Position numbers and translations under genes: made by a program
From: Pinus tabuliformis
Taxonomy: Eukaryota > Streptophyta > Pinopsida > Pinales > Pinaceae
Assembly (NCBI GenBank): GCA_031772625.1
Contig: CM062819.1
Span: 820,485,503 to 820,549,502 of the forward strand
Reading direction: 5' to 3'
Length of the DNA: 64,000 nt
Notes under the pieces: model-generated
Told to the model about the DNA's origin: nothing
The model's database searches: none
What the model saw: only the letters and a program-made list of their open reading frames with translations
Shown: piece after piece, positions 22,805 to 33,144 of the stretch
Position numbering within the stretch: the stretch's first letter is position 1
Layout of the letters: the number at the start of each line of letters is the position of its first letter

Positions 22805-23740
22805 TCACAAGATACCATTCAGCACACGTTGGTAATAATCATACTGCCTTGTCCGCCAGGCATCTAAACTGCTGTTGATGAGAGATAGAACCAAAGAAAC
22901 ACATTGCTCTTCTGTCAAACTTAAATGAAAGCGCTTTCGCAAATTTTGTATTGTTTTTGGTCCACCTTTGAAACATGGGAAACCGGAGTCCTGCAACATT
23001 TCAACCAGCAATATGATTCGTTCTGCATGTTTTCTACATGTCAAAAATCCCTGAATGCATAGGACTTTGAAATAGTCGAAGAACTCGCTCGGACTACCCT
23101 CTGCATCAGAATCCATTACCTCTAGAAGTTCTCGAGTCAACTTGAAGGGAGCACTTTCAAAATTCACACCACCAGGAGAATTGGATAGCATAAAACCAAA
23201 ATCAATATGTATGATATGTCCTTCCTCATCCATCAACAAGTTTCCATTATGTCGATCTTTCACCTGAAGTAGGTAGCACAATATGGAATATCCAGCCATG
23301 CTCTCAACAAAGTTTCTCTGAGCAAGCTTGAAAGAAGGTGAGTTTTCCTTGTATTTGTCTGTAAAGAACTCCCGCAAGCTTGTGATGTTTGGATGCCTGC
23401 TTTTAATAGCATGTAATGATGCCGTGTCTGGAATCGTTTCGATCAAAGCAGTATACGAAGAAGTAACAAGAACTTCATAAGGACGCAACCAAAGCGGTAG
23501 CCCTGCCTCCTGGAAAATATCATAGAAATGAGAAATAAGCTGCACAGCAAGATGCTCCTGCCTGCAATCATCACCACTTTTCACAATAATAGAGCGGAGA
23601 TCCCAGCCAGGTAATTTCCCATAGATAGAAGCCTTTCTGATCCTTTCCTTTTTCACCTCCCATAGCTCCCCTGCTAATGCATCTGTTGCCTTTGGCTGGT
23701 CACCAGAGTCTTTTGATTGATGCCAGCAAGCAACTTTCCA
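22805..23740 (-). pseudogene. Captured PI4K-beta-type phosphatidylinositol 4-kinase, C-terminal kinase domain
   Basis: The enzyme makes phosphatidylinositol 4-phosphate at Golgi/trans-Golgi membranes. The minus-strand frame is open for 312 codons from just after a TAA at 23741-23743 to the natural-looking C-terminus YYQRVLNGIL. It shows LAGELWEVKKERIRKAS, the GKLPGW glycine-loop region, lysine in RSIIVKSGDD, catalytic loop KDRHNGNLLMD, and HIDFGFMLSNSPGG activation segment. All key residues appear intact. The N-terminal regulatory half is missing, and no ATG lies near the start (GTG at 23654-23656 encodes Val). No introns are apparent. Very high similarity to plant PI4K-beta is judged from memory. 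Expression is possible only as part of a fusion or from an internal start. Confidence 0.93.
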
Positions 23741-24158
23741 TTAAATACATGTCTCTTTCTCAGCAACAACTGCAAACATGTGCCAGTACCAAGATACCTA
23801 ACGACCTAAGACACAGCGGATTCTGATAAATATGACAGCTGGGTGAGATTTGTTATGGATCAGCATGAAATCACCTAAAACATGTTGCGCTGCGAAACTG
23901 CTAAAAGGATTTATGCGCTGCGGAAACACTTCAAAATTATTACATGAGCTACGAAATAACCTAAGGAGCTTTGTGACACATAGTAACCTTTGAACAAAAC
24001 TGACACATGGCTATGAGACCGGGGATGAATGAGAATACATAGTTGACTCAAGACTCTAAAAACAAAAATCAAACTTAGACTAGCACCGACCTTTTTTTTT
24101 TTTTTTACCATCAAACTAATGTGAGCGGTTTTGGAATTAGAATTCTTAAGTGATAACA
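23741..24158 (-). other. Right (5') end of E, non-coding
   Basis: This carries no recognisable coding sequence. It includes a 15-base T run at 24092-24106 and two GCGCTGCG-type motifs (about 23887 and 23918) that recall the GCGCAGCGCAT motifs of C. It ends in GATAACA, abutting the right target duplication. Confidence 0.5.
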
Positions 24159-24163
24159 CTTGG
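24159..24163. repeat. Right target-site duplication of E
   Basis: CTTGG pairs with CCTGG at 19775-19779, with one transition between them. Confidence 0.8.
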
Positions 24164-25123
24164 GAAGATTTCTTGGTAAGAAATTTTTTCCAGGATGCTC
24201 CAAAGTCACCTGAGGAGAGTCATGTTAAGAAAAGTAGGAGGAGAAAGATCAGCATTAACATTCAAAACAAATCTGGAACCTCCTCACAAAAGAATGATGC
24301 AGAAACTGTTTCTAAACCAGAGGTTAGAAAACAGACTAAACAGAAAGGAAAAATGAAAGAGAGAGCTGAAGAAATCAATCAAGGCATTCCTGAACCTTCA
24401 TCACCACAAGAAGATGAACATTTACTCTCCAAAAGGCTGACCAATATTAAGGAGCAAATCAAGAAAAAGAAGGAGATAGGGAAGAGGAAGAAGGACACAA
24501 GAGAAGAAACCATAAGCTTCCAAAACCTGAAAAGGAGCTCTAGACTCCGAGGTAAGGTGAGGAAGGTAACATCAAAAGGATCCCAGTTCATAAACTTAGA
24601 GGAAGAAACCACAGTTCAATCTCCTGACAATATTCCACCTGAACATAGTCCAAAAAAATCTCCTCCACAAAATTTTGAAGGCAGCTCAAGCAGAGCTTCT
24701 CCTGGCATAGATCCAGTACAGCGGCAAATCTATGGCTACATAGAGTCATTAGAGAGAAAGGATACCGCAATGGATCTAGGATCCTCAACCAATCTAGAGT
24801 AGCTTGTCAATCCACAAGAACCTCTAACTAGCTCTCTCAAACAAGAAATCTTTGAGTTAGAGATTTTGAATAGGCATATTCAAAAAGAAAATGAAACCTT
24901 GAGGGAACAGAACAAGTTGGATAGAGCCATTCATGACAACACAATGTTACACCTAGGATTATGGTACAAGAAAACTAGGAAGTTGAAGAGGAAAAATATG
25001 AATTTGAGCAGAACACTTATCAACCTCAAATACAGAGTTCCTATGAAGAAGCCCAGGATGGCAGTTAGTGCAAGGAGAAGTAAGAAAAGGAAGTTGGATG
25101 TGCTAGAAAAAGTGTTAGAATAG
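24164..25123 (+). pseudogene. 3' reading frame of B, C-terminal half (coiled-coil region)
   Basis: The frame interrupted by E resumes with EDFLVRNFFQDAPKSPEE and runs to 25123 with one stop at 24800. A Lys/Glu/Ser-rich, highly charged middle (24200-24700) is followed by a likely coiled coil (24840-25000: LKQEIFELEILNRHIQKENE) and a very basic C-terminus. The matching point in C is ITWDDFISREFFRASQGSSE at about 55515-55575. The basic, coiled C-terminus suggests nucleic-acid binding or self-assembly, but this is inference. Confidence 0.7.
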
Positions 25124-25183
25124 ATGCAATAGGAGAAATAAGTTCACATTTTTGAAAATTGCATGGGGACATGCAATGATTTT

Positions 25184-25195
25184 GCAGTGGGGTTA
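25184..25195 (+). promoter_or_regulatory. Polypurine tract of B
   Basis: GCAGTGGGGTTA directly precedes the 3' LTR and would prime plus-strand synthesis. Confidence 0.65.
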
Positions 25196-27048
25196 TGTTG
25201 AGCCTCAAAATTACTCTTTCCCTAGAACCTCTTCTCATTCCTTTTCTTTGTTTTTCCCTAAGAAAGATGCATTCTCATCACCAATAACTGGTATATACTC
25301 TCTTGAGGAGGACATTTAGTGATTTACATGTTATGCTTTTTATGTTTTGTTGTTTGAATAAATGTTTGTATATTAGCTACGAAACACAGCCTATTCTGTA
25401 GCTAATCCGCTGTTTTGCAGCTACCTTCATGCTCTAACAGGTTCCAGGTGTTATAAGGAGAAACTAGCCACATGGACAGCTTTGAAATCATCATGACATG
25501 GACCCTGTCCTATTCATTCAGCCCAGGTCAACAAAGAAGATGGCATAATACTACGGTCAATGGATATGTCAAACACAAGGAGACCGAAGGTAACAGGACT
25601 CCGTTTCGTGGTTAATTAATGAGTTTCACAGTGATGGGAAGCGTTCTACGGAGCAACTACCTGTACCTACGGACTCCAAAAGCCACCTGTACAAATGAAT
25701 CCAACAGCCACCACATCTTGGATTTATTTCTCTAATAGCTGAGGAAGAAATTCTGCATATATGTATTCTACGTGTTTGGTTGTAGCATGCTCTCCTCCAA
25801 AAACAGTTATATGATTTTTCTTATAGATACATGTGTAAGGGACCGAAAACGTTAGTAATAGTAATCGTTTTAATGTGAAATCGAAGTTCTAAACTCTGTA
25901 ATTTTGGGTGTTTTGTGTCCCTATTTTAATATGAGAAGACCGCATGTTTTTATGAAAATCTGAAGGATTTTTCTTGGAGTTGATTGAGAAACCGTAGCCT
26001 AATAAGTTGCAGAGGGCCTATGCAATGAAGAAGGTTTCATTTCATTTTATTTTTCTTCTTCTTGTTAACTGTAAATTCATCATTTTCTTTCTAAAACAAT
26101 GTTTATAATCATTTTCTTACTAACAGTGTTTATAATGCAGTTTCAATCATTTTCTTACTAACAGTGTTTATAATGCAGTTTCAATCATTTTCTTACTAAC
26201 AGTGTATATAATTTAGAGCAATTTCCATTAGCTTGATTTCTTTTTAGTTTTTATCAGTAGTTTAGAAGATAGAACTCAATGGTGTAATCTTGTTTCTTCA
26301 ATTAAAAACTAACCTTGTTTCAGGATGAGAGTAGGATTGAAGAATGATAAGGATACATTGTTGGATAGTTTACTTCATTCACTGTTTTGCTAGTTTAAAT
26401 TCTCAATTAAAATGATCAATGTATTTACTATCTTTGCCATTTCATTTTTAGCTTACTAACTCATGGTGTTAATGAATGTTTATGGAAGACCCTTCAAGTT
26501 GATAATTCAACCTTAACTAAGTGGTTGAACATTTCATCTATGCAATGAGTTATTTATGCATCTTTGTATTTTCTTTCTCTTAGATTAATGAAGTACAGAA
26601 TTACTTAAATGTCATCCCAAGGAGACTTTCTCCCAAAATTGAGAGGCAGAGTAACCAAGTATTTCATTTAGTTTTATTTCTGTAATTAGTTAGACATCAA
26701 TTGCAAATTTCACTTTCAGTTTTTATTCATGATTTAGAAATAATGGTAAAATAAGAATAGAAACTTTGTTTTCATTTCTTAGCTTTGTTTCCATATTTTT
26801 CTTAGCTTTTTTTTCATTTCTTTTTTAGATTTTGAGCAGTCTTTAAGAAAGTTAGATTTAGTTGTGATAGTTTACATTGTAAATCATTAAGAATTAAAAG
26901 ACCAAAAACCCCCAAAACAACATAAAACATAAAAACAACAAAGTAAGAAGGGCTAGCTAGCACAAACAGTGCACTACACTTCATCAATATACGATACCCA
27001 GATTGATAATTTATGTAGAGCAATTTAGGACACTAAATTGACCAAACA
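25196..27048 (+). repeat. 3' LTR of element B
   Basis: It begins TGTTGAGCC and ends GACCAAACA, 1853 bp, and matches 10223-12028 along its length. It has three copies of the 38-bp tandem unit (26107-26215) against two in the 5' LTR. Confidence 0.95.
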
Positions 27049-28026
27049 GTTCCCCAAGTCTAAGTTTTGTCTGAGTCATGTAAAGACTCCACATTTTGAT
27101 GGATCAAGTCTTCATGGATCAAATCTTGAAATTGTACATCATGCCTACTCCAATTGTGTCAGATCATGATCCCACCTTCACTAGAAATTTTTGGCAGGAG
27201 TTGTTCAAACTACCTAGTACGCAACTCCAAAATAGTACATCATATAAACCCCAAACATATGGTCAAACCAAAGCGATAAAAAAATGTTTGGAGACATACC
27301 CGTGGTGTTTTGCTTTGGACATACAACATCAATGGGAACAATGGTTACTTTTGGTTGAATGGTGGTATAATACCAATTATCATGACACAACCAAGATGAC
27401 ATTGTATGAGATGGTGTATGTCCAACTCCAACCTTTGCTAACTTCTTATCTCATGGGATCTTCCAAAGTGTAGGCAGTTGATAAGTTGCTTCAAACTAAG
27501 CCACCACTCTTTCTCTTCTGAAGGGTAATCTCCATCAAGCATAGAACCAGATTAAACAATACGTTGACCAACATTTCTCAAAAAGTTCTTTTCAAGAGGG
27601 TGACCTAGTGTTTCTTCGACTCCAACCCTATAAGAAAACGTCTCTTAAATAAAAGGCTTCCAAAAATTAGCTCTAAAATTTTATGGGCCTTATATGGTGA
27701 TTTAGCATATTGGCTCCGTTGCTTAAAAAGTGGCCCTACCATCTACTTCCAAAAGCCACCCTAAATTTCATGTCTCTTTCCTCAAGAAAGTAGTGGGGCA
27801 TAATTGCAAGTTCCAAACCATACTGCCTGAATTGGATGAGGAAGGTTCTATTTGGCTCCAACTAGAATGGGCCCTAGATTCAAGAGAATGACATCTTCAT
27901 AGCCTCACTATCAAGGAACTCCTCATCCAATGGAAAGACACCTTACAAAAAGACGTTCCATGGCAAGCAAGAACTATTCTCCATAAATTTTTGCAACTCT
28001 AGCCTTGAGGATAAGTCTATTTTTGA
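27049..28026 (+). pseudogene. Chromovirus K: integrase C-terminal half and chromodomain remnant
   Basis: Right at the end of the B LTR, the + strand reads integrase core words: MDQILKL, then PTPIVSDHDPTFTRNFWQEL (second catalytic Asp), TSYKPQTYGQTKAIKKCLET (Glu expected after Q-T-x; here Ala-Ile), and WWYNTNYHDTTKMTLYEMVY. After the stop at 27471, decayed GPY and chromodomain-like words follow in shifting frames (LDEEGSIWLQLEW at 27832-27870). The 5' part of the element is absent and is not found left of B. The product would have directed integration to chromatin. It resembles Tekay/Reina-type chromoviruses; the exact lineage is uncertain. Confidence 0.8.
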
Positions 28027-28430
28027 AGGGGGAGGGAATTTTAGGGTCCAAATCTAACCTCCTTTATTAATTTAATAAGTCCAAGGGTCCCCATAAGAGT
28101 CATGATTAGTTAGTGTAATAAGTAAATATCGTAAACATTCTAAGTGGTTGACCTGCATTATAAAAAAGGGGCCACAATCAGTTATAATAAGCCATAGCTA
28201 ATGAATAAAGTGGTTAACCTGCATTAGACAAGGGACCATAAGTAATTAGGGTTTTTGGTCTCATGAAACTATATATTGTCATATATAGTAAGGGAAGTAT
28301 TGTCTTGTGATGTGTAATTGAGCTCTACTCTACTAGAGGTTACCCCCTCAAAGAGGCAAGTAAACATTATTGCCGCAGATCTTAATAAAACATTTCCATT
28401 TCTTATCATCTCTTGTGTTCTTTTTTATGG
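28027..28430 (+). repeat. Polypurine tract and 3' LTR-like end of chromovirus K
   Basis: A GAAGGGGGAGGG tract (about 28025-28035) is followed by TTTTAGGGTCCAAATC, which looks like a mutated TGTTAG LTR start. A TATA-like ACTATATATTG is at about 28268. The far end near 28428 is followed by TGGTATCTCTGG, which resembles a Met-type primer-binding site. A primer site after a 3' LTR is unexpected. Confidence 0.5.
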
Positions 28431-28800
28431 TATCTCTGGCATATTTCACACTTCTGATATTCTCGATAGGATAAGCATATTACGCTAATGGTTGATCTAG
28501 TAGCATGCACTTTCAATTGGTTGATGGAAATTAAGTTTATGTATGCTTGTTTCTACCAAAAAAAAAACCATAAAAGGAAGCAATCAACAACTTGTCAAGA
28601 AAAAATGATAGTTGTGAGGTTGATCTAAAGAGAAGAGAAGCTTCGTTGAGAAAGGAGCAACATCTAAATATGCTAGGTAATATTTTTTTTAATCTTATCT
28701 TTTGATGTCTTCACACACATTGATAAAAAAAGTGAGTCACATTATTAAATAACAACAAAAATAAAAATAAATTATTAATGAAGGGAACCATTTATAGTTA
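28431..28800. other. Unassigned AT-rich sequence
   Basis: About 370 bases with no reading frame or motif I can support. Poly-A and poly-T runs are common. Confidence 0.3.
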
Positions 28801-29350
28801 TGTTAGAAAATTATATATTATAGAGCAATGGAACACATAAAATATATTGCAGAAATATAAACACAGAAAATGCATAAAACAAGAGAGACACAGATATATG
28901 TGGTTCACCCAATTTGGGCTACGTCCACAAAGAAATAGCTCGTCCTTCCTTTTATATTATCCAACAAACAAAAAAGATACAACCTACAACAAATCCGTTG
29001 TAATTCCCTCTTCGCTCTCACACAATCTCCTCTCTCTTTCTAGCTCAGAATACAGATCTACATAGACGCAACACAATTCCCTCATATAAACATAACTTCT
29101 ACCATCAAATCTCCGCCTAATGAACGACCCAGATTGACTACGAAATTACAACATTTTACAAGGAAATTTTACATCTATTTTTAGCTTTGGGGGCGTTGCC
29201 CCCGATCCCCCGCCAGGGGGGCTCCAAATAATCATCGTCACCCCCCTAACGGCGTACATTTTATGGGTGGCGTTGCTGCCACATTACGAACTGGGGTCCA
29301 ATGTGGCGATACCTCTACATAAAGAAGATAATTAGGCTTCACACCCAACA
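28801..29350 (-). mobile_element. Solo LTR N with perfect target duplication
   Basis: A 550-bp unit runs from TGTTAGAAAATTATAT to CTTCACACCCAACA. It is flanked by AGTTA on both sides (28796-28800 and 29351-29355). No second copy or internal region is present, so it is a solo LTR left by LTR-LTR recombination. A GC-rich stretch with CCCCGATCCCCCGCC lies at 29195-29215. Orientation is suggested by TGTTGGGTGTGAAGCC reading as a copia-like LTR start on the minus strand, but this is uncertain. Confidence 0.85.
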
Positions 29351-29355
29351 AGTTA

Positions 29356-31888
29356 TGGGAATTAAATAAATGCTTTAGAAATAAAGGTTATAATTTGCAA
29401 AGATGGAAAGAGACATAAACAATGTGAGGGGTCAAAGTACACTTAAATGAAAGTTAAAAGTATAATCCCAAGCAAGTTAAGTAGTGCTAGAAAGGTTTAT
29501 TTTTTTAGTTCGAAGATTTTCAAAGATTGTATATACTCGATGAATATAAATTTCTCCAGTTAAAATTATGAAAGTGTCACATAAGTTCAAATATTTGAGT
29601 ATATAAGTCAGAGTACTTGAGCCAAAGCTAAGGCATGAAAGGTCAAGAGTTTGTTAATTTGTATAATTTGAGAAAATTTCATGTCACAAAGATATGGGAA
29701 ATGCCAAAGTTTGTAATGAAATATTTGTACAAGTTAGGCTCTTTTTGAAGTTAAGTTAGTATCAATTACTAGTTAAATTTATGGGTGCATGTTTGGGGTT
29801 ACCTAGTACCCAAAGTTTAATATCATGGTCAAGTCATTACATGAGAGCATTTTGATGTAATGAAGCCTTGTAAAGTCAAGCGAGTAAAATTTATTGAAGG
29901 TGACAAAACTAAGACAATCTTTTCAAAGTTGATTAAAATATTTAGAAATTGTCATGTCATGAAAAGTATGTTTAAAATAATCTAGTTATCATCATAGTGA
30001 CATTTATTTTGGCCAACTATTGTCACAAGTTTGAGTCCATGTTGGAACTAGCCATTCTGATACTAGATAATGTTTGTAGGAATTGTTGGATACTAGACAA
30101 AACATGATCATGTGAACAATATCATGATGAAGATCTCAAACAAGTTGCTGATAAAAGAAGTATAATTTGATGTAGATGATGCAACCTTTGTAGGATGAAA
30201 AAGATGTCAGCAAAAGGAAGATCGATGAAGAGTAAATATGATACTTCTATACAAACAAAATCATATGATAATGTAATCAAAAAGAAAAGAAGAGAGAAAA
30301 TGAGTGGTAAGAAGAAGACCCACACATTTTGAATTCTAAAGAATAAAAAATATAGAGAGAAGTTCCAAGGTAAATAAGGACCATAAATACCGAAAGCCCA
30401 GGTCTAGGGAAAGAGACAACCTAGGTGAGATACCTAGCGAGATGAGGAAAACCTGAAAAGGAAGAAGAGGCACATTAAAGCTTGAAATGGAAGAGAGAGG
30501 AAGGGTAGCACATTGAATCTCAAAGGAATGGATTAATAGAAGGAAAATTCCATAGAAAAATGAAAGAAGATGCATACTTCATAATAGAGAAATATGACAA
30601 TTTGAGTGACATGAATAAAATGTAATAAGAAAAAAGGAAAATGTAGACTCTTAGAAATTATAAAAAGAAAAAAGAACATGGACACAATGAAGTAGAAAAA
30701 GCAAAGAACAAAAGAAATAGAAGAAAAAGGTAAGAAACAACAAAAGGAACGAAGAAATGCAGGGAAAGTGCAAAAAAGGGAGATGTAGATACAAAATAGA
30801 TGTAGCGATAAGGAATCAAATCAAGGTAAGAATAAAGACAAATGTTAAATGCAGATGCAATAAATCCATAAAAATGACATCCCTTATGAATTTTCCTTAA
30901 TAATTTATTTTTAGTAATGATGGAAAGAAAATAGTCTTGGTTATATATTGTATATAGGATAATTTAGCCTAAAATGAAAGTTGAAATAGTATGTTCCCGA
31001 GTCAATGATGATGCATGCCTAATGAGGCAAGTACACCCCCACTAAAAATTTTATGGTGAAGTAAAAATCACTTTGTAATGTATTGTTCATGTTCAACTGA
31101 AACCATTGATGTAATGAAGGTTAGTGGAAAACTAAACACTTTATAATGTATGGTTCATGGTTAGCCAAAATGATTGATGTAATGAAAGTTCATGGTAAAC
31201 CAAAATCCAATTGCTATCAAATAGAACCCATTGAATAAGATGTAAAGGTGGTGAGTTAGGAAAAGAAGCTCCATAGTGGGTAGACTCACCAATTTAAGGC
31301 AATTCACACCTAGTAGAAACACCAATCTTAGTGGCAAGCATATTAAGGTAGATTGCAAGCCATGAAAACTAGAGTTGTGTTGAAGATGTGATGGAGAGAA
31401 GAAAAATGTGAAACAAAAGTTTGCAAGATGATAGTTAGAGATAAAGGGAACTCATGGACAAAATCCCATGAAGAATTATTTGTTCCTTAGTAGTCTACTG
31501 TAGAATCATGGACAACATGGTTATAGGTAAGCTAAAAATCGAAGATGGGGATGAGGATAATGGAGGGGGAATAAAAGGTACATGTATGCAAACATGTGAT
31601 GCAATAATAGTTGATGAACCATGTAGGATAGAGAGTGTCTTAGAGAATTGGGGGATATAGAGGTTGGTGACCCATGTATTCTGATGGATGGTTACTCTTT
31701 TATATGGATTTCAACAATGTTTATATTTTGTAAGTGCAAGTGAAAAATATTGTGGATGATGAAGAATAAGAATGAAGAAGACCAAAAATCATAGAAGAAT
31801 ACAAAGAGTGGTGAAGGATAATATAATATAATATGAATATGGGACCATTCAAAATATGATTGAAGAGATCACAACTATTCATTAAGGG
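29356..31888. other. Decayed, purine-rich unidentified sequence
   Basis: About 2.5 kb without a convincing gene. The + strand is rich in A and G (long GAAGAAG/AAAGAA stretches at 30300-30850). It ends at a polypurine-like AAGGGGGAGTATGAAGG (31884-31900), as do internal regions of LTR elements. A tandem repeat sits at 31051-31208. It may be the non-coding interior of a LARD-like element; I cannot show this. Confidence 0.3.
31051..31208. repeat. Imperfect 70-bp tandem repeat
   Basis: Two full units and part of a third share TGTATTGTTCATGTTC-like, ATTGATGTAATGAAGGTT-like and TGGTAAACCAAAA-like segments. Confidence 0.65.
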
Positions 31889-33144
31889 GGAGTATGAAGG
31901 AATAATTCCTATTTATGATCATATTTAAATAAAATGAGGATTTATAATAATGCAGGCCAATTCTATAAGTCTACATAAGAATGAGAGATGGGAAGAAATG
32001 GGAGAAGTAAGTGATGAGTATTTTTTTGGAGATTCATGGAAAGATTTGAGGAAATATTTTAAGAGATAATTATGGAAATGATAACTAAAATTTCAGTTAT
32101 AATGTATTTGTTATGGTCACCTATTCATATATGAATAGACCATTTGTATAATAGAAAATCACATGGGAATGATTTGATAATATAATTTCCCCTTCAATAC
32201 GTTTTTGAGCATACATGTTTCGATGTTTGTTGCTTTGCTACAATGTATGGTATTGTTTAGTTTTTGGTGCTTTGAACTGTAAGATAATCTTGCATCTTTG
32301 ATACATCAATATAGCAGGCACTTTTTTCAATGGAACATTTAGATATTGGGTCACCGTGGTGGAACCATGCTTCTCACTCTATCTCTTAGATTCTCATGTC
32401 TTTCGATTCAAAGAAACTTATGGTCATAGTACAAACAATTTGGTTGAGTTCAACTCACTACTCTATTTATTAAATTTTTCATTGAAGTTTCATGTTTTTT
32501 TGTTATAGGTAATGGGAGATTCATTATTAAAAATAAATTGAATAAATCACTTAGTACAAGTTGTCAAAAACTTGCTTCACTCACTACCATGTGAGCTAAA
32601 AGGGATGGTCTTACTATTTCAACATATTGATTTTTCTCATCTTTTTAGGGAGTATATTACAAAAGTTGATGGGATTTCTAAAGCAAGTTTATCTATGGAT
32701 GAAAATGCATGCATGTTAGAATAATTTTCCTACAAAATAAATGGTTTGATGTTGTAGATGATTTTTAAAGATATTTATGGTGGTTTGGTTGACTGCAGGA
32801 TTTTACAAACCATGCTTATTTTGGTATGTTTAGAGTCATAAAATATTGACAATGTGAAAATCAATAGTTTTGTCGTTTGTCTAGTCCTTGAAGTCTATTT
32901 TTTCCCTATGATGGTAAAGCCTCAATATTTAAGAATATTTTCCCTTTTGACGCTAGAAGCATATGAAGAATACGATTTTTTCCTATAAACAAAAAAATAC
33001 ATTTTTTTGGGAGAAAATATTATTAATTTATTTTTATAGTAATAATAATAGTAAATTAATTTAAAATTATAATTTAACTAAATTCTAAATTGAAATATGC
33101 CCATGAGGCATAGAATAGATAGTGATGGGGTATACTATTATGGT
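31889..33144. other. Unassigned sequence, possibly starting with an LTR
   Basis: A purine tract (AAGGGGGAGT) precedes this stretch, so 31892 onward may be a 3' LTR, but no second copy is seen in the window. The rest (32200-33144) is AT-rich with only short open frames. I see nothing else to report. Confidence 0.25.

Larger units (their letters stand above)
19780..24158 (-). mobile_element. Insertion E: non-autonomous LTR-type element carrying PI4K and DGK fragments
   Basis: E is 4379 bp with 7-bp inverted termini (TGTTATC and GATAACA) and a 5-bp target duplication with one mismatch. It sits inside the 3' frame of B. Its left end has an LTR-like segment of about 716 bp whose TATA box points along the minus strand. 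The cargo reads in that same direction: PI4K-beta C-terminal kinase domain, then a DGK without its C-terminus. No gag or pol is visible. Cargo is continuous over hundreds of codons without apparent introns, which suggests captured cDNA, as in maize Bs1-type transduction. I could not find a second copy of the LTR-like segment, so the exact element class is uncertain. Confidence 0.7.
10223..27048 (+). mobile_element. Element B: Athila-like Ty3/Gypsy retrotransposon, about 16.8 kb including nested insertion E
   Basis: Two direct LTRs of about 1.8 kb bound a + strand gag-pro-RT-RNase H-integrase region, a long spacer and a 3' reading frame. The primer-binding site after the 5' LTR resembles the tRNA-Asp type used by Athila/Tat elements. 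Gag has a paired-cysteine nucleocapsid typical of Athila. Without E (4.4 kb) the element would be about 12.4 kb, normal for this lineage. Frameshifts and stops in pol show it is dead. LTRs differ by scattered substitutions and a tandem-repeat copy number, so it is not recent. The lineage call rests on PBS, gag style and architecture. Confidence 0.9.

Noticed and set aside
20704..23740. PI4K and DGK as two genuine neighbouring host genes
   Set aside because: Both are truncated, DGK has a stop and a changed active-site glycine, no introns are visible, and the block sits inside a reading frame of a retrotransposon with terminal repeats and a target duplication.
24092..24106. T run as the poly(A) tail of a processed pseudogene
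   Set aside because: Both cargo genes read on the minus strand, so a tail would lie at the low-coordinate end. This run is upstream of the PI4K.
19780..24158. Helitron or Pack-MULE as the carrier of the two kinases
   Set aside because: The ends are TG/CA with a 5-bp duplication. I see no TC/CTRR ends with an A-T insertion site, and no long terminal inverted repeats with a 9-bp duplication.
24131..24163. Apparent repeat of the GDTW/DNTW words on both sides of E as evidence of a chimeric element
   Set aside because: The right-hand copy upstream of 24159 is the terminus of E itself. Once the ends are placed, only the 5-bp duplication is repeated.
28847..29065. 72-codon open frame in the solo LTR
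   Set aside because: It lies wholly inside an LTR bounded by target duplications and resembles no protein.
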